DNA of 64,000 nucleotides from Lactobacillales bacterium (GTDB lineage Bacteria; Bacillota; Bacilli; Lactobacillales; Streptococcaceae): NCBI GenBank assembly GCA_031261705.1, contig JAISJD010000030.1, positions 1 to 64,000 of the forward strand, read 5' to 3'. Shown piece by piece: positions 56,490 to 64,000 of this stretch (position 1 is its first letter; each line of letters starts with the position of its first letter). The notes under the pieces were generated by a model. It saw only the letters and a program-made list of their open reading frames with translations, ran no database searches and was not told where the DNA came from. The position numbers and the translations under genes were made by a program.

Positions 56490-56502
56490 GGTATGCTTTT
56501 TC
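56469..56502 (+). terminator. Terminator overlapping the end of the DUF4260 gene
   Basis: AAGCATAC (56469-56476) pairs with GTATGCTT (56491-56498), followed by T. The left arm codes for the last residues of the protein. Confidence 0.75.
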
Positions 56503-56740
56503 TATTTCCTAAATTTAAGAGGATAGATGAAAATAATTCCTCAAAATGTGAAAATAAAAATGCTTTTTCTGTTTTTTTTCAGGAATATCACGCATTTTAC
56601 TTACGAAGAAAAATTTTTTTTGGTAAGGTGGAAAAAGTGACTAGAATAGGAGTTGAACAAAATTAGTAGAATTTTAATCAAAAAAATTAGAAGTACACTG
56701 CAAAATACTGGGCATGATCGCTCGAATAGAAAAGGGAAAT

Positions 56741-58141
56741 ATGATGAATAAAAAATACCAAAAACCGAATCAAATTATGTTAGGCTTGCTTGTTGTAGGC
56801 TTTGTGGGGATGTTTAGTGAAACGGCGCTAAATGTTGCTATTCCTAACTTAATGCAAGAATTTAACGTAGGAACAGGGACGGTGCAGTTGCTAGTTACCG
56901 GCTACTTATTAATGATTGGAATTATTTTACCCTTATCCAGCTTGTTAACACGTTTATTTTCAACTAGGAAATTAGCCGTCTTTGCGATGTTTGATTTTAT
57001 TGTCGGCGCAGTGATGTCTGCTGTTGCAATGAATTTCACCGTTTTATTCATCGGGCGTTTGATTCAAGGAATTGCCGTGGGGATTTTATTACCTCTGATA
57101 TTTGTAGTACTTCTTTCAGTCTACCCAATGGAGAAACGAGGCTCAGCTATGGGATTAGTTGGTCTTGTGATTATGTTTGCACCCGCAGTTGGTCCGACGA
57201 TTTCAGGAATTATTCTTTCCAGTTCTTCTTGGAGATACATTTTTTGGCTGTTTGTTCCCTTAATTCTCATTGCTTTGGTTCTTTCGTTGAAATTTTTAGT
57301 GAATGTTTCAGAAGTGACGAAACCTAAAGTAGATGTCCTTTCGATTCTTTTATCCACAATTGGATTTGGTGGATTGGTCTTTGGGGCAAGCCTAGCAAGT
57401 GAAGAAGGCTGGCTTTCAACGATTGTTTTAGTTTGTTTAGCGGTAGGACTTTTGTGTTTAGCTATTTATGTCAAACGACAATTAACTCTTGCAACACCCA
57501 TTTTAAATCTTCGTGCGTTTGCTCAATCAGAATTTACTGTTGGAACTTCCTTAGTCTTGATTACATTTGGCATTATTTTAGCGTCTATGTATCTTATCCC
57601 CATGCTTTGGCAAAATGGATTGGGACTTTCACCTGCAATGACCGGCTTAATCATGTTACCAGCTGGCGTGATGAATGCGGTGCTTTCGATTGTTGCCGGT
57701 CGATTATTTGACAGCTATGGGGCAAAAATATTGGTTCGAGTGGGGTTTGTAATTACGGTAATTGGTGCGGTAATGTTTGTTTTCACACCTGTCAATACGT
57801 CTCTTTGGTATATACTTATGGCGCATGTCGTTCTAATGATTGGGATTCCATTGGTAGTTTCGCCGGCTCAAATGTATGGTTTAAACGCATTAAGAGGGCC
57901 AATTTCAGCAGACGGTAGTTCTATTATGAACACGTTGCAACAAATTGCTGGTGCGATTGCTACAGCTATTTCTACCAGCCTTTTGACTTTTGGTAATAGC
58001 CATTCGGATGCAAGTCTGAACAAAATGAGCAGATTTATTCAAAGCTCGCACTACGGATTTGCTTTTGTCTTAGTGTTAGCAATCGTTGGCTTCCTTATTT
58101 CCTTAAAAGTAAAGGGGAAAGCATCAACTGTAAGGAAATAA
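56741..58141 (+). CDS. MFS drug exporter, DHA2 family (third copy)
   Basis: 466 residues with about 14 hydrophobic segments. FSETALNVAIPNLM in helix 1, RLIQGIAVGILLPL (motif B) and FAPAVGPTISG (motif C) agree with LmrB-like exporters. The start is ATG 56741 behind AAAGGG; nine codons upstream are rejected. The 56503-56740 gap is very A/T-rich. It holds a weak promoter-like TTTGGT-17-TAGAAT (56619-56647) and an unconvincing 37-codon frame. Confidence 0.88.
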   Translation: MMNKKYQKPNQIMLGLLVVGFVGMFSETALNVAIPNLMQEFNVGTGTVQLLVTGYLLMIGIILPLSSLLTRLFSTRKLAVFAMFDFIVGAVMSAVAMNFTVLFIGRLIQGIAVGILLPLIFVVLLSVYPMEKRGSAMGLVGLVIMFAPAVGPTISGIILSSSSWRYIFWLFVPLILIALVLSLKFLVNVSEVTKPKVDVLSILLSTIGFGGLVFGASLASEEGWLSTIVLVCLAVGLLCLAIYVKRQLTLATPILNLRAFAQSEFTVGTSLVLITFGIILASMYLIPMLWQNGLGLSPAMTGLIMLPAGVMNAVLSIVAGRLFDSYGAKILVRVGFVITVIGAVMFVFTPVNTSLWYILMAHVVLMIGIPLVVSPAQMYGLNALRGPISADGSSIMNTLQQIAGAIATAISTSLLTFGNSHSDASLNKMSRFIQSSHYGFAFVLVLAIVGFLISLKVKGKASTVRK

Positions 58142-58155
58142 AAATTCATAGAAGG

Positions 58156-58182
58156 GGGAAGGATTTCTCTCTTCCTTTTTAT
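58156..58182 (+). terminator. Terminator of the third MFS gene
   Basis: GGAAG (58158-58162) pairs with CTTCC (58172-58176) around a pyrimidine-rich loop, then TTTTT. Confidence 0.55.
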
Positions 58183-58250
58183 TATGCTCGAAAAAATTCC
58201 TTTGATATACTAGAGCTAGATAATTTGTTTAGGATAATGGAGGGATTGGT

Positions 58251-59453
58251 TTGTCAGATATAGTAGTTTTATTGGCGATGCTTGTTGGAAGTATCATTAT
58301 TTTAGTAAAAAAGCTTTCTTGGAGGCAACTAAAAAGAAAACAAATGGTTGCTATTTGGAATTTTGGACTTATTTTTTTGTATTTAGTCTATAAATCTGTT
58401 TTATCGGGAAATGCTTGGGGACTTGTTCCGTGTGCCTTTTTTGGTGTCTTCTTTTATTCATGGCATAAAGAAAAACGTCGATTAATCAATGGGTTGCTTT
58501 TTAATATTTTTGTTACCGTATTATTTGGCTATTTCTTTTACATGTCGATTGTTTCGGGGAGTTTTCTCTTTTATTTTCTATTGATTATGCTGCTTTTATT
58601 TTTGGCAGTGATGGCATCTGCAGGTTTATATATTTTAGTATTATTTCTCATCACTAATACGGTGATTGTCATGAAAAAAGAAAGCCGTAATTTAGCCAAT
58701 ACGTTGACCTTGATTTTTGCGATAGCTATTATTTTGTTAATTATCATTGAAACGATTGTTGTTTTAAAAGTTTTACCAAACTGGGTAAATTCATTGTTGG
58801 CATTTGCACCGGCAATCTTTATTTATTATTTCATTGTTTTTATGGATTTCTTGAGCGTGTCTTTTTTATATCAATTTAATCATCCAAAGCCTATTCAAGA
58901 TTATGTCATTGTCTTAGGTGCTGGATTACTTGATGGAGAACGGGTTTCTCCACTTTTAGCACAACGGATTGATAAAGCCATTTCTTTTGTGAAAGAGCAG
59001 AAAGCAAAAACTGGAAAGAAAGCAAAATTAGTCATGTCGGGTGGTCAAGGGGCAGATGAAAAAGTTTCAGAAGCTGAGGCGATGAAGAATTATGCGTTAT
59101 CTCAAGGGATTGAGCCCTCAGAGATTATCGAGGAAAATCGCTCAACAACGACTTTTGAAAACATGAAATTTTCTAAAGAAAAGCTCGAAAAAATCTTTGG
59201 TTCTTCTGATTTTAAGGCTATTTTTGCTTCAAATAATTATCATATTTTTCGGGCGGGATTGTATGCGAGAGCAGCAGACTTGAATGCCAATGGAATTGGT
59301 TCTAAAACAGCAAAATATTTCTTGCCAAATGCTTTTTTAAGGGAATTTATTGCAGTGATTTTAATGCATAAAATACGTCATTTTATTGTCACATTCTTGA
59401 TTATTGGCTTCTCTGTCCTTTTAGCGCTAGTAAATTTGTTTTTAGTGAACTAG
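58251..59453 (+). CDS. YdcF/ElyC-family (DUF218) membrane protein
   Basis: 400 residues. The first half (1-215) has about seven hydrophobic helices. A DUF218 domain follows (about 218-370), opening with DYVIVLGAGLLDGERVSPLLAQRID and containing LVMSGGQGADEKVSEAEAM and ENRSTTTFENM; one more helix lies at the C-terminus (about 377-399). DUF218 proteins (SanA, ElyC, YdcF) are linked to envelope and peptidoglycan precursor metabolism, with unproven chemistry. The start is TTG 58251 behind GGAGGGA. Confidence 0.85.
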   Translation: MSDIVVLLAMLVGSIIILVKKLSWRQLKRKQMVAIWNFGLIFLYLVYKSVLSGNAWGLVPCAFFGVFFYSWHKEKRRLINGLLFNIFVTVLFGYFFYMSIVSGSFLFYFLLIMLLLFLAVMASAGLYILVLFLITNTVIVMKKESRNLANTLTLIFAIAIILLIIIETIVVLKVLPNWVNSLLAFAPAIFIYYFIVFMDFLSVSFLYQFNHPKPIQDYVIVLGAGLLDGERVSPLLAQRIDKAISFVKEQKAKTGKKAKLVMSGGQGADEKVSEAEAMKNYALSQGIEPSEIIEENRSTTTFENMKFSKEKLEKIFGSSDFKAIFASNNYHIFRAGLYARAADLNANGIGSKTAKYFLPNAFLREFIAVILMHKIRHFIVTFLIIGFSVLLALVNLFLVN

Positions 59454-59527
59454 GGGGATTTGTGAGATTAAAAACTATCAAGTGTTTTATAAAATTTTCT
59501 GAATTGAATGCTATTTTCTACGAATGA

Positions 59528-59536
59528 TGTTATACT
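59528..59536 (+). promoter_or_regulatory. Extended -10 promoter of metK
   Basis: TGT followed by TATACT (59531-59536). TTGAAT lies at 59504 but is 21 bp away. Transcription starting near 59543 would include the whole SMK box. Confidence 0.55.
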
Positions 59537-59550
59537 GATAACGTTGCTAG

Positions 59551-59621
59551 GTTCCCGATAGGATTCCTTTAAGGAAGATGCCTTGTAACCGATGAAACAC
59601 TACTAATTATTTAGGGGGAAC
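59551..59621 (+). promoter_or_regulatory. SMK box (SAM-III) riboswitch of metK
   Basis: GTTCCCGATAGGAT, a small TTCC/GGAA hairpin, GATGCCTTGTAACCGATG and AGGGGGAAC appear in the order of the SAM-III core. GTTCCC (59551-59556) can pair with the ribosome-binding GGGGAAC (59615-59621), 5 bases before the ATG. With SAM bound the site is hidden and metK translation stops. The linker between CCGATG and AGGGGG is about 17 nt longer than in the E. faecalis version as I recall it. Confidence 0.92.
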
Positions 59622-59626
59622 AAATT

Positions 59627-60820
59627 ATGTCAGAGAAACGTTTATTTACTTCTGAGTCCGTTTCTGAAGGACATCCAGATAAGATTGCTGATCAAATCAG
59701 TGATGCTATTTTGGATGCAATTATTGCAGAAGACCCGGAAGCTCGTGTAGCGGCTGAAACAGCGGTGTATACGGGAAGCGTCCATGTATTTGGTGAAATT
59801 TCTACCAAAGCCTATGTGGATATTAACAAAATTGTTCGTCAAACGATTGCTGATATTGGCTATACTCGTGCGAAGTTTGGTTTTGATGCAGAAACAGTAG
59901 GAGTTCATCCTTCTATCGTTGAGCAATCACCAGATATTGCGCAGGGTGTCGATGTAGCGATTGAAGTACGTGACGAAGAAAATCGTGACCCATTAGACGA
60001 GATTGGGGCAGGCGACCAAGGCTTGATGTTTGGTTTTGCGGTGGATGAAACACCGGAATTAATGCCTTTACCGATTTCACTAAGTCATAAACTTGTGCGT
60101 AAATTAGCCGAGTTGCGTAAAAACAACACTTTACCTTATTTACGTCCAGATGCAAAATCACAAGTAACCGTAGAATACGATGAAAATGATAAACCTGTCC
60201 GTGTGGATACTGTTGTTATTTCTACACAGCATGATCCAGATGTCACTTTAGAACAAATCAAGAAGGATTTACATGAGTTAGTCATTAACGAAGTGATTCC
60301 TGCTGAATTACTAGATGAAGAAACAAAATATTTCATCAACCCAACCGGTCGTTTTGTGATTGGTGGTCCTCAAGGAGATTCAGGCTTAACTGGTCGTAAG
60401 ATTATTGTAGATACTTACGGAGGCTATGCCCGTCATGGTGGCGGTGCTTTTTCTGGTAAGGATCCGACCAAGGTAGACCGTTCGGCCAGCTATGCAGCAC
60501 GCTATATTGCGAAAAATATCGTTGCAGCAGGCTTAGCGACAAAGGTTGAAGTACAGCTTGCTTATGCGATTGGTGTAGCGCAACCAGTATCTATCTCCAT
60601 TAATACCTTTGGAACTTCAGACATTCCAGAATCTAAGCTGATTGAAGCTGTTCGTGCAAACTTTGATTTACGTCCAGCCGGAATTATTAAGATGCTTGAC
60701 TTACGTCGCCCAATCTACAAGCAAACGGCTGCTTACGGTCATTTTGGTCGTACAGATATTGATTTGCCTTGGGAACATACCGACAAAGTGGATGCTCTAA
60801 AAGAATTCTTAGGAAAATAG
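59627..60820 (+). CDS. metK: S-adenosylmethionine synthetase
   Basis: 397 residues; makes SAM from methionine and ATP. The N-terminal [49 protein letters not shown] and [16 protein letters not shown] (P-loop-like) are complete. The ATG lies right after the SMK box ribosome site. It is a single-gene unit ending at a terminator. Confidence 0.98.
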   Translation: MSEKRLFTSESVSEGHPDKIADQISDAILDAIIAEDPEARVAAETAVYTGSVHVFGEISTKAYVDINKIVRQTIADIGYTRAKFGFDAETVGVHPSIVEQSPDIAQGVDVAIEVRDEENRDPLDEIGAGDQGLMFGFAVDETPELMPLPISLSHKLVRKLAELRKNNTLPYLRPDAKSQVTVEYDENDKPVRVDTVVISTQHDPDVTLEQIKKDLHELVINEVIPAELLDEETKYFINPTGRFVIGGPQGDSGLTGRKIIVDTYGGYARHGGGAFSGKDPTKVDRSASYAARYIAKNIVAAGLATKVEVQLAYAIGVAQPVSISINTFGTSDIPESKLIEAVRANFDLRPAGIIKMLDLRRPIYKQTAAYGHFGRTDIDLPWEHTDKVDALKEFLGK

Positions 60821-60829
60821 TGAAATGAT

Positions 60830-60864
60830 AGACTTCTGCTCTTTTAAGGCGGAGGTCTTTTCTT
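60830..60864 (+). terminator. Terminator of metK
   Basis: AGACTTCTGC (60830-60839) pairs with GCGGAGGTCT (60849-60858, with G-T pairs) and TTTTC follows. Confidence 0.8.
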
Positions 60865-60906
60865 CTTGTTAAAAGGATTTCCTTTCTATCAGGAAGCATA
60901 GATTTA

Positions 60907-60915
60907 TGCTATAAT
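60907..60915 (+). promoter_or_regulatory. Extended -10 promoter of rnc-smc
   Basis: TGC followed by TATAAT (60910-60915); no clear -35. Confidence 0.6.
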
Positions 60916-60922
60916 TAGCGGG

Positions 60923-61023
60923 TGAGTTGTTGATTTTTGTGGCACGCAAGAACAAGAATTTTTAATCGTCTAGTTTCTTTTAAGGACTAGAAATTCTTAA
61001 TGCGACAAAAGTAAAATAACTCA
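60923..61023 (+). promoter_or_regulatory. Long folded leader of rnc (possible RNase III target)
   Basis: Five nested pairings build one long imperfect hairpin: TGAGTT (60923-60928) with AACTCA (61018-61023), TTTTGT (60935-60940) with ACAAAA (61005-61010), CGCA (60945-60948) with TGCG (61001-61004), AAGAATTT (60954-60961) with AAATTCTT (60991-60998), and CTAGT (60970-60974) with ACTAG (60986-60990). It lies between promoter and rnc. E. coli RNase III cuts a hairpin in its own leader, so the same control is likely here. Confidence 0.65.
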
Positions 61024-61050
61024 GAAAAATGAAACGAAAAGGTGGAAGTT

Positions 61051-61740
61051 ATGGATAGTCAATTTTTAGAAGAATTAAAAGATACATTTTCAATTGTTTT
61101 TCGTGATGTGAGTTTATTGGAGACTGCTTTTACACACTCAAGTTATGTGAATGAGCATCGTCAGTTGAAGCTTTCAGACAATGAACGCTTGGAATTTTTA
61201 GGAGATGCAGTGTTGGAGCTAATTATTTCAGAGTATTTATTTGCTCGCTACCCTGATTATCCAGAAGGGAAGTTGTCAAAACTGCGCTCGTCTATTGTGC
61301 GTGAAGAAAGTTTGTCAAAATTTGCGGTAGAATGTCATTTTGATAAGTATATTCAGCTTGGCAAGGGAGAAGAAAACTCAGGTGGGCGTACTCGTCCGTC
61401 TTTATTATGTGATTTATTTGAAGCCTTTCTTGGTGCGTTATTAATGGATCAAGGGCTAGAAGCAGTAAGAAAATTTGTGAAGCAAGTGATGTATCCAAAG
61501 GTGGAAAGTGGGGCCTTTGATCATGAAATGGACTTCAAAACACGTTTACAGGAAGTTTTACAACGTCACGGCGATGTGAAAATTGAATACCGCTTGGTGA
61601 ATGAGGTGGGTCCTGCTCATGAACGGGAATTTTTCATGGAGGTTTATTCTGATAATGCCAAAATTGGTGCGGGTTCAGGAAAATCAAAGAAATTAGCAGA
61701 ACAAGCAGCCGCAGAAAATGCGCTTGGGTTTGTGAAGTAA
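61051..61740 (+). CDS. rnc: Ribonuclease III
   Basis: 229 residues; cuts double-stranded RNA (rRNA precursors, mRNA leaders). The catalytic signature is [14 protein letters not shown], with acidic residues binding Mg2+, and the later [14 protein letters not shown] dsRNA-binding domain occupies about 155-228 ([27 protein letters not shown]). I choose ATG 61051 behind AAGGTGGA rather than the in-frame GTG 61042. smc follows after 15 bp, as in many Firmicutes. Confidence 0.96.
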   Translation: MDSQFLEELKDTFSIVFRDVSLLETAFTHSSYVNEHRQLKLSDNERLEFLGDAVLELIISEYLFARYPDYPEGKLSKLRSSIVREESLSKFAVECHFDKYIQLGKGEENSGGRTRPSLLCDLFEAFLGALLMDQGLEAVRKFVKQVMYPKVESGAFDHEMDFKTRLQEVLQRHGDVKIEYRLVNEVGPAHEREFFMEVYSDNAKIGAGSGKSKKLAEQAAAENALGFVK

Positions 61741-61755
61741 GAGAGGAAGGCTAAC

Positions 61756-64000
61756 GTGCATTTAAAGAAAATTGAAATTGCGGGCTTTAAGTCTTTTGCC
61801 GATCGGACAGTGATTGATTTTGAACAGGGAGTAACAGCTATTGTCGGACCAAATGGAAGTGGGAAAAGTAATATTACGGAGGCGTTGCGCTGGGTTTTAG
61901 GCGAACAGTCAGCGAAAAGCTTACGTGGGGGGAAAATGCCAGATATTATTTTTGCAGGCTCTGACACGAGAAAACCGCTGAATATTGCGGAAGTTACTGT
62001 GGTGTTGGATAATACAGATCATTATTTGCCACTAGATTTCAGTGAAATTAGCGTGACTCGTCGCTATCGTCGAAGTGGTGAAAGTGATTTTTTCATCAAT
62101 AAGAAAGCGAGTCGGTTGAAGGATATTCAAGAACTATTCATGGACTCAGGACTTGGAAAAGAGTCCTTTTCCATTATTTCTCAAGGGAAAGTTGAAGCAA
62201 TTTTCAACAGTAAACCAGAGGATCGTCGGGGAATTTTTGAAGAAGCTGCGGGAGTCTTGAAATATAAGCAACGCAAGAAAAAAGCAGAACAAAAGCTTTT
62301 TGAAACAGAAGATAATTTAAACCGTTTGGAAGATATTATCTATGAGTTGGAAGAGCAACTTGCCCCATTGAGTGAACAAAGTCGTGTGGCTCAAAACTAT
62401 TTACGCTTAAAGGAAGAATTGACGAGTATAGATGTAAGCCTGACAAGTACGGAGGTTTCAGCGAATAAGGTCGTTTTAGATGCAAAGAATGTGGAGCTTG
62501 CGGAATTGGAACATGCAGTAAAAGAAGCCACGGATAATACGACACGTGTAGAAACGGAGCTTTTTACTTTACGTGGAAAACGCAATCAATTAGACGAAGA
62601 GTTAGAACAGGTTTCACAGCAATTATTAGCGATTACTGAGGCGCATAAAAGTGCAGAGGGTCAGCAAAATGTCCTCTTAGAACGCTCGAAAAACACCGAG
62701 CAGAATGCCGAAGAAGTACAAAAAAATTATGCGGAAACACAGACAAAAATTTCTAAACTTATCGGAGAAGTCGATGCTATCCGGAAAGAAATTTCGGAAA
62801 AAGAAAAAGAATTAGAAATTGTTCAAGTAAAACGTGATGAAGCACAGGTTGCCTTTGAAAAATATAGTAAATCTTCTAAGGAAATACTAGAAGAATTACG
62901 TGCGGAATATGTCGAAGTCATGCAGGAAAGTGTCCAATTTTCTAATGAGTTAAAATATTTAGAACGAAGCTATGAACAGGAAACGACAAAAAATGCGCAA
63001 ACCGTGCAACAATTTGAAGAGTTAGCGGCACAGGTGAAACAAGCAGATAGTGAAAAAATAGCGGCTCAAGAAAATTTAGAAGATGCAAAGGAACAGGTTC
63101 AAGCACAGATTGAAAGTTTTAAAGAAATTGCTCAATCGCATGAAATTGCCAAAGAAGATTTACGTATAAAGCAGCAACAAATGTATAAGATGATGAACCA
63201 GCTGCAACAAACGAAAGCTCGTGAAAAGAGTTTGCGTGATATTCATGAGAATTATCAAGGCTACTATCAAGGAGTGAAGGCTGTCTTACAGCATAAGCAG
63301 GAGTTGTCTGGAATTGTAGGCTCTGTTGCGGAATTAATTCAAGTTCAACCAGAGCATAGCGTAGCAATTGAAACAGCACTAGGTGGGACAGCACAGCATA
63401 TTGTCGTTGAAAATGAAAAAGACGGACAAGCAGCGATTCGTTTCTTGAAGGAACAGCGGGCTGGACGTGCGACCTTTTTACCATTGACAACAATTAAACC
63501 ACGTAATATTTCTGCCACACAACGAGAATTAGTAGCAAAAAATGATGGTTTTGTAAGTGTTGCGAGTGAGCTTGTGACATTTCCTAAAAAAGTTACCACG
63601 ATTATTCAAAATATTCTTGGGCTAACGGTGATTGCTCGTGACCTTGCCAGCGCCAACCGCATTGCTCGTATGATTAACTATCAATATCGTGTGGTTTCAC
63701 TTGAGGGGGATGTGATGAACCCAGGTGGATCTATGACTGGTGGAGCAAGTAAACGTGGCAACCAAGGAAGTCTTTTTGCACAAGGTCAAGAGTTGGAAAT
63801 TTTGTCGAAAAATCGCAAGAAGTTTGAGCAAGAATTAGAAGTCGCAGAAAAATCTGTTCAGGAAGTTCAGAAAAAAGTGACCGACCTTCAAGAAACATTA
63901 GAAACGACTAGATTAGACGGGGAACAATTACGCCTAGCCGAAGTTGAAGCTAAAAACGAACTGGAGAACGCTGAAAATACTTTGAACCGTTTGATAAAAG
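61756..64000 (+). CDS. smc: Chromosome partition protein SMC (3' end beyond window)
   Basis: The open frame from GTG 61756 (ribosome site GAGAGGAAGG) runs to the end of the window without a stop, 748 codons of an expected 1180-1190. VHLKKIEIAGFKSFADRTV, Walker A VGPNGSGKSN and the LRWVLGEQSAKSLRGG segment are SMC signatures. A coiled coil (about 165-500) leads into the hinge (about 505-665, with GSVAELIQV and NPGGSMTGGA), and the return coiled coil begins. The missing part should hold the ABC signature and Walker B. SMC loads at parS with ScpAB and compacts DNA. Confidence 0.97.
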   Translation, partial: MHLKKIEIAGFKSFADRTVIDFEQGVTAIVGPNGSGKSNITEALRWVLGEQSAKSLRGGKMPDIIFAGSDTRKPLNIAEVTVVLDNTDHYLPLDFSEISVTRRYRRSGESDFFINKKASRLKDIQELFMDSGLGKESFSIISQGKVEAIFNSKPEDRRGIFEEAAGVLKYKQRKKKAEQKLFETEDNLNRLEDIIYELEEQLAPLSEQSRVAQNYLRLKEELTSIDVSLTSTEVSANKVVLDAKNVELAELEHAVKEATDNTTRVETELFTLRGKRNQLDEELEQVSQQLLAITEAHKSAEGQQNVLLERSKNTEQNAEEVQKNYAETQTKISKLIGEVDAIRKEISEKEKELEIVQVKRDEAQVAFEKYSKSSKEILEELRAEYVEVMQESVQFSNELKYLERSYEQETTKNAQTVQQFEELAAQVKQADSEKIAAQENLEDAKEQVQAQIESFKEIAQSHEIAKEDLRIKQQQMYKMMNQLQQTKAREKSLRDIHENYQGYYQGVKAVLQHKQELSGIVGSVAELIQVQPEHSVAIETALGGTAQHIVVENEKDGQAAIRFLKEQRAGRATFLPLTTIKPRNISATQRELVAKNDGFVSVASELVTFPKKVTTIIQNILGLTVIARDLASANRIARMINYQYRVVSLEGDVMNPGGSMTGGASKRGNQGSLFAQGQELEILSKNRKKFEQELEVAEKSVQEVQKKVTDLQETLETTRLDGEQLRLAEVEAKNELENAENTLNRLIK

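Noticed and set aside
56527-56640. 37-codon frame before the third MFS gene
   Set aside because: It has a moderate ribosome-like site but a Phe/Lys-rich sequence expected from A/T-rich DNA, and no supporting context.
63119-63599. Two minus-strand frames near the right edge
   Set aside because: They are shadows of the smc reading frame, which runs open to the end of the window.
1-64000. tRNA, rRNA, CRISPR arrays, insertion sequences
   Set aside because: I looked for clover-leaf GGTTCRANTCC arms, rRNA motifs, regular short repeats and transposase frames on both strands and found none.

Overview
The window looks like chromosomal DNA of a low-GC Gram-positive coccus of the order Lactobacillales. 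The RpoB, RpoC and RecG sequences read like Enterococcaceae (Enterococcus or Vagococcus type). The gene for S-adenosylmethionine synthetase carries an SMK-box (SAM-III) riboswitch, which is typical of Lactobacillales. LeuS has the streptococcal-type insertion before its KMSKS loop. I cannot name a species.

Layout. (1) 1-1830: the decayed end of an integrative element. It holds a 133-nt nested RNA-like structure, a frameshifted DUF3173 gene and a tyrosine integrase cut by an in-frame stop. (2) 1866-5143: hisS-aspS behind a T-box whose front part seems to be missing. (3) 5233-12894: rpoB-rpoC. (4) 13170-15122: dhaKLM, a PTS-linked dihydroxyacetone kinase. (5) 15233-18821: a FemX-type ligase, then rsgA-rpe-thiN. 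(6) 18930-23851: yhaO-yhaN-yhaM. (7) 23891-28690: a leftward ketohexose PTS operon (kinase, EIIBC, EIIA, LacD aldolase) with a cre site and a divergent RpiR regulator. (8) 28704-29788: a CadD-type metal exporter and a CzrA-like sensor. (9) 30793-36941: rpmB / asp23-fakA-recG-plsX-acpP housekeeping block. (10) 37103-43044: oppDFBCA peptide importer. (11) 43250-52826: two drug-type MFS exporters, the tRNA-wobble pair mnmL-mnmM, a PAP2 phosphatase, a four-LysM glucosaminidase and leuS. (12) 52858-56002: Mg2+-responsive M-box, a 28-codon leader ORF and the P-type Mg2+ importer mgtA. (13) 56148-64000: a DUF4260 protein, a third MFS exporter, a YdcF protein, SMK box-metK, a strongly folded leader with rnc, and the start of smc, which runs off the window.

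Most genes are housekeeping. The less ordinary content is in RNA leaders: T-box, M-box, SMK box, an attenuator-like leader before an MFS gene, the rnc leader, and the two-layer arrangement upstream of mgtA (riboswitch and terminator, then a small ORF whose stop lies next to a strand able to pair with the mgtA ribosome-binding region). The mgtA leader, the folded element at 203-335 and the seemingly decapitated hisS T-box are the best candidates for undescribed biology. I saw no tRNA, rRNA, CRISPR array or insertion sequence.
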